Positions 17,843 through 25,168 of a stretch of DNA of 32,941 bases are shown piece by piece; positions within the stretch are counted from its first letter, which is position 1, and every line of letters starts with the position of its first letter. This stretch comes from Candidatus Daviesbacteria bacterium. Its GTDB lineage: Bacteria > Patescibacteriota > Microgenomatia > Daviesbacterales > UBA10151. Under the pieces are notes generated by a model, which saw only the letters and a list, made by a program, of their open reading frames with translations, ran no database searches and was not told the DNA's origin. A program made the translations under genes and the position numbers. Location: contig JAUSKZ010000026.1 in assembly GCA_030646805.1 (NCBI GenBank), positions 1-32,941 on the forward strand. The letters are read 5' to 3'.

Positions 17843-17922
17843 CAGACATTTTCCTTCAAGAACTTACTTCTCCGGATGGAGAAAAGAGATGGTTAATTGG
17901 ACCAGATCAAGATATCTGAAAG
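17843..17922 (+). pseudogene. Displaced/duplicated 3' tail of the 102-aa CDS (copy 2 of the 80-bp direct repeat)
   Basis: Encodes IFLQELTSPDGEKRWLIGPDQDI*; upstream sequence is unrelated to copy 1. Confidence 0.88.
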
Positions 17923-17946
17923 TACTAACAAGCTAGTTGTGGCAGG
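17921..17946 (+). repeat. Duplicated tRNA-Trp 3' end plus flank (26 bp, 23 identical to 20621-20646)
   Basis: agtactaacaagctagttgtggcagg versus agcactaaagagctagttgtggcagg; 16-nt perfect core. Confidence 0.75.
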
Positions 17947-18030
17947 CCCAACAGGGTTATCAGAAAAATTTCAGGCAGAGATAAGGCAGAGTTTCCGAAA
18001 ATTAATTATATTGGACTTGAGCCAAAGTAG

Positions 18031-19053
18031 TTAAGCTGCAAGTAGAGATATAATCCGTGAAGCAGGGAATTTTTTATCTAATCCTTTGGATCGTATTTTT
18101 CTTAAGAAGCTCGCAGGCACATCTTCTCGGTTTTCTGCAGATTGAAAAACTTCTTCAACATCATCTGTTAAAAATTCTGAGCCAATTTCCCTAAGTGAGT
18201 CTTTAAATTCGCCAAAGTTTAGACTTGATATATCAAGCGTGTTTTGTAAAACGCGTTGAAGTAGTGATCTTGCAAGTAATATATCGTCGACTTGTTTTTC
18301 GAACATAAAGGCACGCAGAGCTTCGCTTTCATAGTCGAAATTATAAGGAGAGTTGCTAAATTCTCGAGATACCTTATCGGGTAGTTTCTTCTTTAGATCA
18401 ATATATAATCCAGTGTGCACAGCTCCAATAACTAACAATACTTGGATTTCTTTTTTGTCTTTTAGGTCAGGGCTATTTTGGATTATGCTTTGAACAGTGG
18501 GGTCAAGCTGGGAAAGCATATATTCTTCTCGTTGTTTTTGAATCAGAGCAAATGCTTTAACATACTCTTGCCAGTCATTGATAAAATCACTAAAATCTTC
18601 ATGTGACCTGTTTGCCGGTGAATACATAAAGTAGAGAGCTCCTTGGAGTCCAAACGTTCTGAGTAATCCTGTACTCTGTTCGAGTAAATGGTGGTTCAAA
18701 GGAAGATCGATATAGCCGAATGGTTTTTGAGTGTTATATCTAGCCTGAAGTTCGGATAGATAAATAGCATACCTTGAGTTGTCTAATGATACATTGTCTC
18801 TTGCAAGTTCCTCTTCTGGAGTTCTCCTGCCGTCAATAACTTCTTGAGTATTTCTTTGCAAATCATGATCCCAGCCAACTGATTCATCAATTACAATGTC
18901 AGCTTGCTCTATGTGTTCTCTCTGCAGTGCATAATCCCTTTTTGTACCATGTTCACCGAAGAAAAATTTATAGTAAATATTCGGCCCACCCGGAACTTCT
19001 TTTTGCAAAGGGTAGGGCGCATCCTTTAATTTTAAATCGTTCAGAATTTCCAT
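18031..19053 (-). CDS. Hypothetical 340-aa protein, possibly TraB/Tiki/EreA-like
   Basis: FFGEHGTKRDYALQREHIEQADIVIDESVGWD...VLLVIGAVHTGLYIDLKKKLP suggests this superfamily, weakly. Confidence 0.5.
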   Translation of the reverse strand: MEILNDLKLKDAPYPLQKEVPGGPNIYYKFFFGEHGTKRDYALQREHIEQADIVIDESVGWDHDLQRNTQEVIDGRRTPEEELARDNVSLDNSRYAIYLSELQARYNTQKPFGYIDLPLNHHLLEQSTGLLRTFGLQGALYFMYSPANRSHEDFSDFINDWQEYVKAFALIQKQREEYMLSQLDPTVQSIIQNSPDLKDKKEIQVLLVIGAVHTGLYIDLKKKLPDKVSREFSNSPYNFDYESEALRAFMFEKQVDDILLARSLLQRVLQNTLDISSLNFGEFKDSLREIGSEFLTDDVEEVFQSAENREDVPASFLRKIRSKGLDKKFPASRIISLLAA

Positions 19054-19092
19054 ATTAGAATTTACTTCCTGTATATTTCGTCATGAGTGCCT

Positions 19093-19130
19093 TGCAGGAA
19101 GCCGAGGGATTTTAGCCCTCGGAACTTCAC
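19093..19130. repeat. REP-like hairpin repeat (copy A)
   Basis: tgcaggaagccgagggattttagccctcggaacttcac; stem CCGAGGG/CCCTCGG. Confidence 0.7.
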
Positions 19131-19864
19131 TTTGAGATAAACCGCTCTGATACTGGATAAATGGCTCGGAATATAGCCCTTGAGAAATCTGCTCCTGCAG
19201 CAACGAATTCAGGAACCAGCATTTCGGATAAATTGTATTGTTCTAACCTATTGGGCAATCCTTTTAGTTGTTTATTTAATTCATCCACTAATATAAAACC
19301 TTTAGGATTTTTACTAGTGGTTTCATCGAATAAAACTGACCATCTATTTTTCTCAGATTGGATTTTAAGAAATATTGAAGCTTGATCAGTAATACTAATA
19401 ACTTTCCCCAAGAAATGCTCTGATTCCTCAGTTGTGTCTGCAATAACAGTAGATAAATCCGGTATAGATTTAGCAGATTCAGGTTTTGTGATTGCTATAA
19501 TAGGATGAATTCCCATTGTAGCACCAAAATCTGTATCAAAAAATAAAATAAACAATGCAGGTTGCTGGTCTTGTCGAGCTCTTATAGCATTTGATCTAAA
19601 AGCATCCACTGCAGCATCTGTGGCATAGAATGCAGAGAGAGTAGCTGGTCCTAAATAACTTTTCCTAACTCCTAAACGATCAACGACTTCATCTAATCGG
19701 TTGTGAACTCGAGATGAGTTCGATCTAATTAGTTCTAATTCTTCTTCTTGAGTAGGTGTAATTACTTTCTGAACTGCTTGAGTTGCTCGTGCGATATCAA
19801 ACGGTTGATAGCCTGTCTGGCTAAGGGCTTTCCTAATGATGTATGAGTCAGGATTTTCTATCAT
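19127..19864 (-). CDS. Hypothetical 245-aa protein
   Basis: Long complete ORF; no family recognised. Confidence 0.55.
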   Translation of the reverse strand: MIENPDSYIIRKALSQTGYQPFDIARATQAVQKVITPTQEEELELIRSNSSRVHNRLDEVVDRLGVRKSYLGPATLSAFYATDAAVDAFRSNAIRARQDQQPALFILFFDTDFGATMGIHPIIAITKPESAKSIPDLSTVIADTTEESEHFLGKVISITDQASIFLKIQSEKNRWSVLFDETTSKNPKGFILVDELNKQLKGLPNRLEQYNLSEMLVPEFVAAGADFSRAIFRAIYPVSERFISK

Positions 19865-19996
19865 AATGAATCAGTGAATAATAATCTAAATGAAGATGAT
19901 TGTCAAACTATGGGATTATTTTACAGGGACTGGTTGACTTGTGGTGAGTTTGCCAGAAGTCGTTTTATTTCTCCAGGTTTGAGGTATAATTCAACA

Positions 19997-20584
19997 ATGG
20001 TTAAAGCAGTTATATTTGATGCTGATGGAGTCTTAATCAATGCTGAGCGGTTTAGTCTTCAACTGGAGAGAGAACATGGAATCTCGACTGAAAAAACCTC
20101 CTCTTTTTTCCAGGGAATATTTCAAGACTGTTTGATAGGTCAAGCTGATTTAAAAGAGGTGATTGCCAAACATTTATCTGAATGGGGTTGGGATAAATCG
20201 GTAGATGAATTCTTGAACTATTGGTTTAAGTCTGAGCACAAGGTTGATGAGGAGTTAGTTGAATATATTAAGAATTTAAAAGAAAAAGGATTAAAAGTTT
20301 TTGTTGCCACCAATAACGAGAGACATCGAACAGAATACATTATAAACGAGATGGGATTTGGGCAAATTTTTGACAAAGTTTATGGATCGGGTCACATTGG
20401 TTGCAAAAAACCTGACCACCAGTTTTTTCAGCATATCGTAGATGATCAAAATCTAAACAACGATGAGATTTTATTCTGGGATGATACTGAGGAAAATATT
20501 AAGGCTGCTAAAAAGTTTGGGATTAAAGCTGAACTCTACATCAACCTCTCAGACTTTAAAGAAAAAATGGTCTCTTATCTCTAA
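19997..20584 (+). CDS. HAD-superfamily hydrolase
   Basis: VKAVIFDADGVLINAERF, VFVATNNERHRTEYI, GCKKPDHQFFQHIV, ILFWDDTEENIKAAKKFGI. Start refined to ATG 19997, 6 nt after TATAAT 19985-19990. Confidence 0.88.
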   Translation: MVKAVIFDADGVLINAERFSLQLEREHGISTEKTSSFFQGIFQDCLIGQADLKEVIAKHLSEWGWDKSVDEFLNYWFKSEHKVDEELVEYIKNLKEKGLKVFVATNNERHRTEYIINEMGFGQIFDKVYGSGHIGCKKPDHQFFQHIVDDQNLNNDEILFWDDTEENIKAAKKFGIKAELYINLSDFKEKMVSYL

Positions 20585-20639
20585 ACATTTAATGAATTTG
20601 TGAGGTTCATCACAGCTACGAGCACTAAAGAGCTAGTTG

Positions 20640-20714
20640 TGGCAGGGGCGGTAGGACTTGAACCTACAACCGTCGGTTTTGGAAACCGATGCGCTACCAT
20701 TGCGCCACACCCCT
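20640..20714 (-). tRNA. tRNA-Trp (anticodon CCA), 3' CCA encoded
   Basis: AGGGGTGTGGCGCAATGGTAGCGCATCGGTTTCCAAAACCGACGGTTGTAGGTTCAAGTCCTACCGCCCCTGCCA folds as a cloverleaf; loop TTCCAAA. Confidence 0.95.
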
Positions 20715-20744
20715 AATTATTCATGTATTATATACTAATTAAGC

Positions 20745-20957
20745 ATGAACTACATTGATTTTTTTCCTGAACTGAGCGATAAACAGCTAGATAGGTTATC
20801 AGAATTTCTTTCTAATGCTTCTTTGCTTTCTGTAGCATCATTGGTCATTCCCAATATATTTGGGTTTGACAAACTGAATATCCTTGACCTAACATTGGGA
20901 TTAGTGTTGACAGCAGCCTTTTTATCAACAAGTTTAATTATAATTAGGAGAGACTAA
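20745..20957 (+). CDS. Small membrane protein (70 aa)
   Basis: Hydrophobic ORF MNYIDFFPELSDKQLDRLSEFL...; TATACT 8 nt upstream of ATG. Confidence 0.5.
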   Translation: MNYIDFFPELSDKQLDRLSEFLSNASLLSVASLVIPNIFGFDKLNILDLTLGLVLTAAFLSTSLIIIRRD

Positions 20958-21064
20958 TGAGTGAACTACAAACTTTTTATTTAATTCTAGCAATCATACT
21001 TTTGGCCGTAAGCATTTTAGTTGCTCCAACCCTTTGGAAACGTTCCAAAAGAGGTAAAAAATGA
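20957..21064 (+). CDS. Small single-TM protein (35 aa), stop/start overlap with preceding ORF
   Basis: MSELQTFYLILAIILLAVSILVAPTLWKRSKRGKK; taATGa overlap. Confidence 0.4.
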   Translation: MSELQTFYLILAIILLAVSILVAPTLWKRSKRGKK

Positions 21065-21067
21065 CTC

Positions 21068-21238
21068 CTACTTAATTTTGCCTTCTTTGTGTTCGGTGTG
21101 TTTTCGGCACTTTCGGCAAAATTTACTCAAGGTTAGTTTATCCTTGGAGTTAATTACATTCTTTTCAGAGGTGTAATTTTTCATTTTACAAACAGAACAT
21201 TCAAAAGTTATTAATTGTCGGTTGCCCTTTTTAGCCAT
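21068..21238 (-). CDS. rpmG: 50S ribosomal protein bL33
   Basis: [56 protein letters not shown]; CxxC pair. Missed by the ORF track because of length. Confidence 0.92.
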   Translation of the reverse strand: MAKKGNRQLITFECSVCKMKNYTSEKNVINSKDKLTLSKFCRKCRKHTEHKEGKIK

Positions 21239-21277
21239 GGGATGAATTATATCTTAAGCAGGATCAAGATTTCAAGC

Positions 21278-22093
21278 CTAAGAGCCAACTTTATAAAACT
21301 TTATTGAACTCTGTCTGCCATCAGCACTTTTAACATCGACCCCGTATTCTACCGAGTTATTAACAGTGCTAGGAATTTTACAGCTGATCTCTTCTTGGGA
21401 CCAAGAGACTATTTCACATTGGCCTTTGGTAGTGACAGAAAAATTAGTAATCTCAGTAAAATTAACAGATCCGTTTGCGGCCCCAAAGTCTTTTCCCGAG
21501 ATTTTGATATTTTGCAGGGGTTGAGCATTTCTAGGTGAGATATCATCAATTCTAGGCTGGCCACCTTTAACCATAAAAGTAACAAAATTACTTTTTCTAC
21601 CATCTTTATGCTGGACTTCAAAATAGATTGTTTGGTTCCCTGCTAATAAGGTTGGAACTGTAACTTTGATCTCAGTTTCAGTCCATCTATTTGGGGTAAG
21701 ACGCATCCAAGGTGTATCGAATCCTACTTTTGCGTTATAAAGTATGATCTCACCCATAACCGGTCCAAAACCTAAACCGGCAAGAATTATCTCATCTCCA
21801 ATTTTACCCTCGGAAGGGGTTACTAAATCAATCTTAATCGAACTTGAACCTCGCTGGGGAAATTGGGAGATACTAGGAGATGGTTTAATCTTTGTAGGGG
21901 TAGGACTTGGAGTTTTTTTAGATACCTCTCCGGAAGGCGAAGCAATCGGAGTAACTGTTGGTTGTGAATCTATGGTTGGAGTAACTTGTGAATTTTGGTT
22001 AGCGATACTCACTTGAAAATAGTTTTTATAAAAATATGCTCCAGCTACAAGCAGGACAACTATGATTAGTGGTTGGAAGGTATTTAGTCTCAT
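21278..22093 (-). CDS. Membrane-anchored IPT/TIG-domain protein
   Basis: N-terminal TM, Pro/Ser/Thr linker, two repeats of 'ItPs.g..Gd.i.l.G..FG' type. ATG 22093, 7 nt after TATAAT on the minus strand. Confidence 0.7.
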   Translation of the reverse strand: MRLNTFQPLIIVVLLVAGAYFYKNYFQVSIANQNSQVTPTIDSQPTVTPIASPSGEVSKKTPSPTPTKIKPSPSISQFPQRGSSSIKIDLVTPSEGKIGDEIILAGLGFGPVMGEIILYNAKVGFDTPWMRLTPNRWTETEIKVTVPTLLAGNQTIYFEVQHKDGRKSNFVTFMVKGGQPRIDDISPRNAQPLQNIKISGKDFGAANGSVNFTEITNFSVTTKGQCEIVSWSQEEISCKIPSTVNNSVEYGVDVKSADGRQSSIKFYKVGS

Positions 22094-22144
22094 CTTTATT
22101 ATTATAGTTGATTTTCTCAAAAATCTGATATAGTGGATATAGAT

Positions 22145-22178
22145 CCTCCTGCGCTAAAGCTACGGAGGACGAAGGAGG
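22145..22178 (+). promoter_or_regulatory. Leader hairpin able to sequester the Shine-Dalgarno of the DUF378 gene
   Basis: cctcct (22145-22150) can pair with ggagg (22164-22168) or with SD aggagg (22173-22178). Confidence 0.4.
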
Positions 22179-22186
22179 TGAGATTA

Positions 22187-22393
22187 ATGAAAAATTTACA
22201 TATGGCTGCCTTTATTTTGGTCGTGGTTGGAGCTATAAATTGGGGACTAGTGGCACTTTTAGGTTTAAACCTGGTTGATGCAGTTTTAGGCTCAATGCCA
22301 CAACTGGCCCAATTAGTTTATATTTTAGTGGGAGCTTCAGGAGTTTATCTTCTGACCACTCATATGGGTGACTGTAAAGCTTGTGGTAAGTAG
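22187..22393 (+). CDS. DUF378-family small membrane protein
   Basis: MKNLHMAAFILVVVGAINWGLVALLGLNLVDAVLG...LVYILVGASGVYLL; SD aaggaggtg upstream. Confidence 0.85.
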   Translation: MKNLHMAAFILVVVGAINWGLVALLGLNLVDAVLGSMPQLAQLVYILVGASGVYLLTTHMGDCKACGK

Positions 22394-22470
22394 GATAGGG
22401 TCGCCTTGAACTTTGTTCAATGGCGCTTCCTTCCTTATCCCTGCTGGGAATAGAACTTCCCACAGGTTGG

Positions 22471-22567
22471 TAATTATTTTAATTGCTGTTAATTAAATCA
22501 AGATTGCGCAGCAAGATTATTTTAATGCTGCCATTAAATCAAGATTGCGCAGCAAGATTATTTTAAT
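22471..22567 (+). repeat. ~2.5 copies of a 41-bp tandem repeat
   Basis: attaaatcaagattgcgcagcaagattattttaat at 22492-22526 and 22533-22567 (identical), degenerate half copy at 22471-22490. Confidence 0.88.
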
Positions 22568-22597
22568 TAAATCTCGCTCCAAGGGGGCGAGATTTTT
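22567..22597 (+). terminator. Rho-independent terminator
   Basis: aatctcgctccaagggggcgagattttttgc: stem ATCTCGC/GCGAGAT plus T-run. Confidence 0.75.
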
Positions 22598-22753
22598 TGC
22601 TCTAAAACTGGTTTGGGACTGCCTATGATAAACTCATTTAACTCGAGTTTGCAACTCTCGTGAAATAATTTTGAACTCAAAATTTTGATTAAAAGTTGTA
22701 AATTGGAGTATTTTGAGTATAAAATGTTGGCAGTAGATTAAGAAAACTAAAAA

Positions 22754-24013
22754 ATGAGTGATGGGTCTTTAAGATCAATAGAACACGCCTTTCCTTTGCA
22801 GAATCTCGAATTGGAGCAGACTAAAATTTATTGGAGTCGCCAAGAAGGGGCAAAACTTCCAACGGTGATAACCGGATTTAGAGATCCTGGTGGAGCGAAC
22901 GCTCATTTACCGGTGATCGCAAGGCTTTTGGATAAAGCAAATGTTTGTGTTTTAACCGATAGCCGTGGTCAACAACAGTTAGAACAATCAGGACTGGATT
23001 TAAGGCGAGATAAATTTGAGGGTTCTGCACTACTGGCAGCATCTCAAGCACTTACCCTAGCTGATGTTGTATTGACAGGTTTATCAGACAACCTAGGTAC
23101 AGAACTACTGCTTATGGCTAATAGCCAATGGGATAATCTGAATGGGGTTGTGCAGAGACCTTTGATAATAGGACTGGAAGATTATCCCGGTGCTAACGCC
23201 AGATGGTATTTTGGAAACAAGAAAGTTCCAAGTTGGATTGTTCCAGATTATTTATGTGTAGTTAATGAGTGGTCCAAGGATGAAGAATTAAAGTTTTTAC
23301 CTCAGGGTTTTGATCCCGAAAGAGTAGTCATAACCGGTCAGCCTAGTTTTGACAGACTGGCCAAAGAAGACAGGGTCAAGATCAGGCGAGATGTTAGGCA
23401 AAAACTAGAAATTGGAGAGTCCGACATCTTCGTAACTTATATGGGAACTGTCACCACAGGTGATCCAATCGGTGAAACAGCTAAAACACTCCAAACCCTA
23501 GTTCCTATCTTAAAAAGTGTGGACCCAAAAATCCGTTTAGCCTTAAGAGCTCACCCCAGAGATATGACCGATCCGGAGGTTTATAATCAAGCATTTAGAC
23601 CTATGAAAGACATGAGAGTTGATACAACCGGTCTGACTACTGATCAAGTTGGAATTGCCTCTGATCTAGTTATCTCTAATGGTTCAACTACAGGAGTTGA
23701 TGCTGTTTATCGCGGCATCCCTTCAGTGAATGTTTTTTTAGCCCCGAACAATTATTTTTCTCAACAACCACAAAGCCATCAAGAAGTCTTGGATAAATTT
23801 CCATTACCAACTGTAGAAGACGGAGCCAGTCCATTGGCTATTAATTCACAAGAGCTTGGAAATATTTTAGACAAAATATTTAATGAGCAGTCATATGTTA
23901 CTAAACTGAAACAAAAAATGGCTGGTTGGAAGGTAGATGGGAGGGCAACCGATAGAGTAACGGATTTAGTCTTAAATATTGCCAATGAACATTTTTTAAA
24001 GAGCATAAAGTGA
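22754..24013 (+). CDS. GT-B-like glycosyltransferase / epimerase-fold protein (419 aa)
   Basis: TGFRDPGGANAHLPVIARLL, VVITGQPSFDRLA, VTYMGTVTTGDP, LALRAHPRD, ASDLVISNGSTTGVDAVYRGIPSV. Confidence 0.55.
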   Translation: MSDGSLRSIEHAFPLQNLELEQTKIYWSRQEGAKLPTVITGFRDPGGANAHLPVIARLLDKANVCVLTDSRGQQQLEQSGLDLRRDKFEGSALLAASQALTLADVVLTGLSDNLGTELLLMANSQWDNLNGVVQRPLIIGLEDYPGANARWYFGNKKVPSWIVPDYLCVVNEWSKDEELKFLPQGFDPERVVITGQPSFDRLAKEDRVKIRRDVRQKLEIGESDIFVTYMGTVTTGDPIGETAKTLQTLVPILKSVDPKIRLALRAHPRDMTDPEVYNQAFRPMKDMRVDTTGLTTDQVGIASDLVISNGSTTGVDAVYRGIPSVNVFLAPNNYFSQQPQSHQEVLDKFPLPTVEDGASPLAINSQELGNILDKIFNEQSYVTKLKQKMAGWKVDGRATDRVTDLVLNIANEHFLKSIK

Positions 24014-24044
24014 AGCTCCTGGCTTTAGCCCGCGGCTTCCTGCA
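24010..24044. repeat. REP-like hairpin repeat (copy B, opposite orientation to copy A)
   Basis: Reverse complement tgcaggaagccgcgggctaaagccaggagcttcac is similar to 19093-19130. Confidence 0.65.
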
Positions 24045-24056
24045 AAAGTAAGGAAT

Positions 24057-24461
24057 TTATTTAGGAAGTAATTTTCTTGGAATTTGACCCGGTGGATAAC
24101 CTTTAGTCAAAAGTTTTGCACAATTATTTTGTAAAAATGATCCTACTCTCCTTGAGGAAGCATTAGTGGCTGAAAATCCCATCCCCTCACTTCTGAATTT
24201 ATCTACAATACCACAACCCGGGCAGTTGATAGTAGTTTCTATGACTGTGGGAGATTGCTGTCTTTTGGGATCACGTATTTGCTTTCCGGCTTCGGTCCAC
24301 ATCCCGTCTAAATATCCCTGTTGCAGGGTTCTCTCTCTAACTTCTGCCTCACACCCCGGATCTAGATTCCATGCGGGTCTTTCTTCAACCTGAGACTCAA
24401 CCTGAGACTCAATTTTTCCTGGAGTTGTCTGGATTTCACGATCTGGTGCTCCTTCGTTCAT
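24057..24461 (-). CDS. Hypothetical 134-aa protein
   Basis: ORF with TATAAT 11 nt upstream of ATG; single CPGC motif. Confidence 0.4.
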   Translation of the reverse strand: MNEGAPDREIQTTPGKIESQVESQVEERPAWNLDPGCEAEVRERTLQQGYLDGMWTEAGKQIRDPKRQQSPTVIETTINCPGCGIVDKFRSEGMGFSATNASSRRVGSFLQNNCAKLLTKGYPPGQIPRKLLPK

Positions 24462-24527
24462 ATTAAGTAATGATTATACAGCGAAAGGTCTTTGTGTCAA
24501 CGATAGGTTTTTAGTTTAGGACTTCGT

Positions 24528-24601
24528 TGGAGCCGGCAGCGAGAATCGAACTCGCGTCGCGTCATTACCAATGACGTGCTTTACCACTAAGCTATGTCGG
24601 C
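24528..24601 (-). tRNA. tRNA-Thr (anticodon GGT), 3' CCA encoded
   Basis: GCCGACATAGCTTAGTGGTAAAGCACGTCATTGGTAATGACGCGACGCGAGTTCGATTCTCGCTGCCGGCTCCA; loop TTGGTAA; one A-C mismatch in the acceptor stem. Confidence 0.88.
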
Positions 24602-24659
24602 CTCTGGCCTCTATTCTTGCGCTCATATTCTTCGCGCACAAGGCGCTCATTCACGTTCG

Positions 24660-24676
24660 CACTAAGCTATGTCGGC
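24660..24676 (-). repeat. Duplicated 5' end fragment of tRNA-Thr(GGT)
   Basis: cactaagctatgtcggc identical to 24585-24601; separated from the intact tRNA by ~58 bp of repeat-like sequence. Confidence 0.85.
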
Positions 24677-24677
24677 A

Positions 24678-24752
24678 TGGAGCCGAGACGGGGATTTGAA
24701 CCCCGGACCGACTGTTTACAAAACAGTTGCTCTACCACTGAGCTATCTCGGC
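24678..24752 (-). tRNA. tRNA-Thr (anticodon TGT), 3' CCA encoded
   Basis: GCCGAGATAGCTCAGTGGTAGAGCAACTGTTTTGTAAACAGTCGGTCCGGGGTTCAAATCCCCGTCTCGGCTCCA; loop TTTGTAA. Confidence 0.95.
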
Positions 24753-24805
24753 GAAACTATGTAATTCTATCAAAAATACGAGTTTGAAGGAAGGGAATGT
24801 GAATT

Positions 24806-24837
24806 TAAAAAAACCAGTCCGTAGTTCTACGGACTGG
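24806..24837 (-). terminator. Rho-independent terminator of the ncRNA candidate
   Basis: Minus strand CCAGTCCGTAGAACTACGGACTGGTTTTTTT. Confidence 0.9.
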
Positions 24838-25104
24838 ACAGAATAACTTTTAATAACTTCAACTAAACGATTTAAATCCATTAGATCAGTCGTAGACTGA
24901 TCGCAGGATTTGGATAATTCCAAATCCTACTTAGTCGTCATTTGAGGTTTTTCCCCCGAACATACAGGTGGGAATCCTGCCCCTTAGACCAAGGTCCTTG
25001 GGAACTCGAATCAACCCATTAAAGGAAGATTGTAGAAGGAAAAATTCTCCTCAAATTATTAACGTGCCAAGTAGGAAAACATCCAACTGGTTTCCCAAAT
25101 GGAC
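24806..25104 (-). ncRNA. Structured non-coding RNA candidate (~300 nt), family not recognised
   Basis: Own promoter (TTGACA-16-TAGAAT), long-range pairings CCTACTT/AAGTAGG, ATTTGAGG/CCTCAAAT, TCCATT/AATGGA, local hairpins GGATTTGGA/TCCAAATCC and GATCAGTC/GACTGATC, strong terminator. Confidence 0.7.
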
Positions 25105-25110
25105 AACTTT

Positions 25111-25138
25111 ATTCTAGCACTCCTCCGTATTATGTCAA
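25111..25138 (-). promoter_or_regulatory. Sigma-70-type promoter of the ncRNA candidate
   Basis: Minus strand TTGACA-(16 nt)-TAGAAT. Confidence 0.75.
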
Positions 25139-25168
25139 GTCAAAGAAGTTTAATTTTTGAGGCTAAAT

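Noticed and set aside
17897-18034. Short + strand ORF (MDQIKISESTNKLVVAGPTGLSEKFQAEIRQSFRKLIILDLSQSS)
   Set aside because: Protein-like, but begins within the displaced CDS tail and has only a TTG start; insufficient support as a gene.
17947-20640. Calling the tRNA-Trp block a phage or ICE
   Set aside because: No integrase, structural or conjugation gene in the window; only repeat-bounded architecture is supported.
22492-22567. CRISPR array
   Set aside because: Only two full units separated by 6 bp; no spacers or cas genes.
24732-24923. 63-aa minus-strand ORF
   Set aside because: Runs through the terminator of the structured RNA and into tRNA-Thr(TGT); non-coding.
24806-25104. Assignment as tmRNA, RNase P RNA, 6S, SRP RNA or T-box
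   Set aside because: No tRNA-like ends or tag, no GAGGAAAGUCC-type P4 motif, no SRP GGAA/AGCAG motif, no T-box sequence; left as unassigned.
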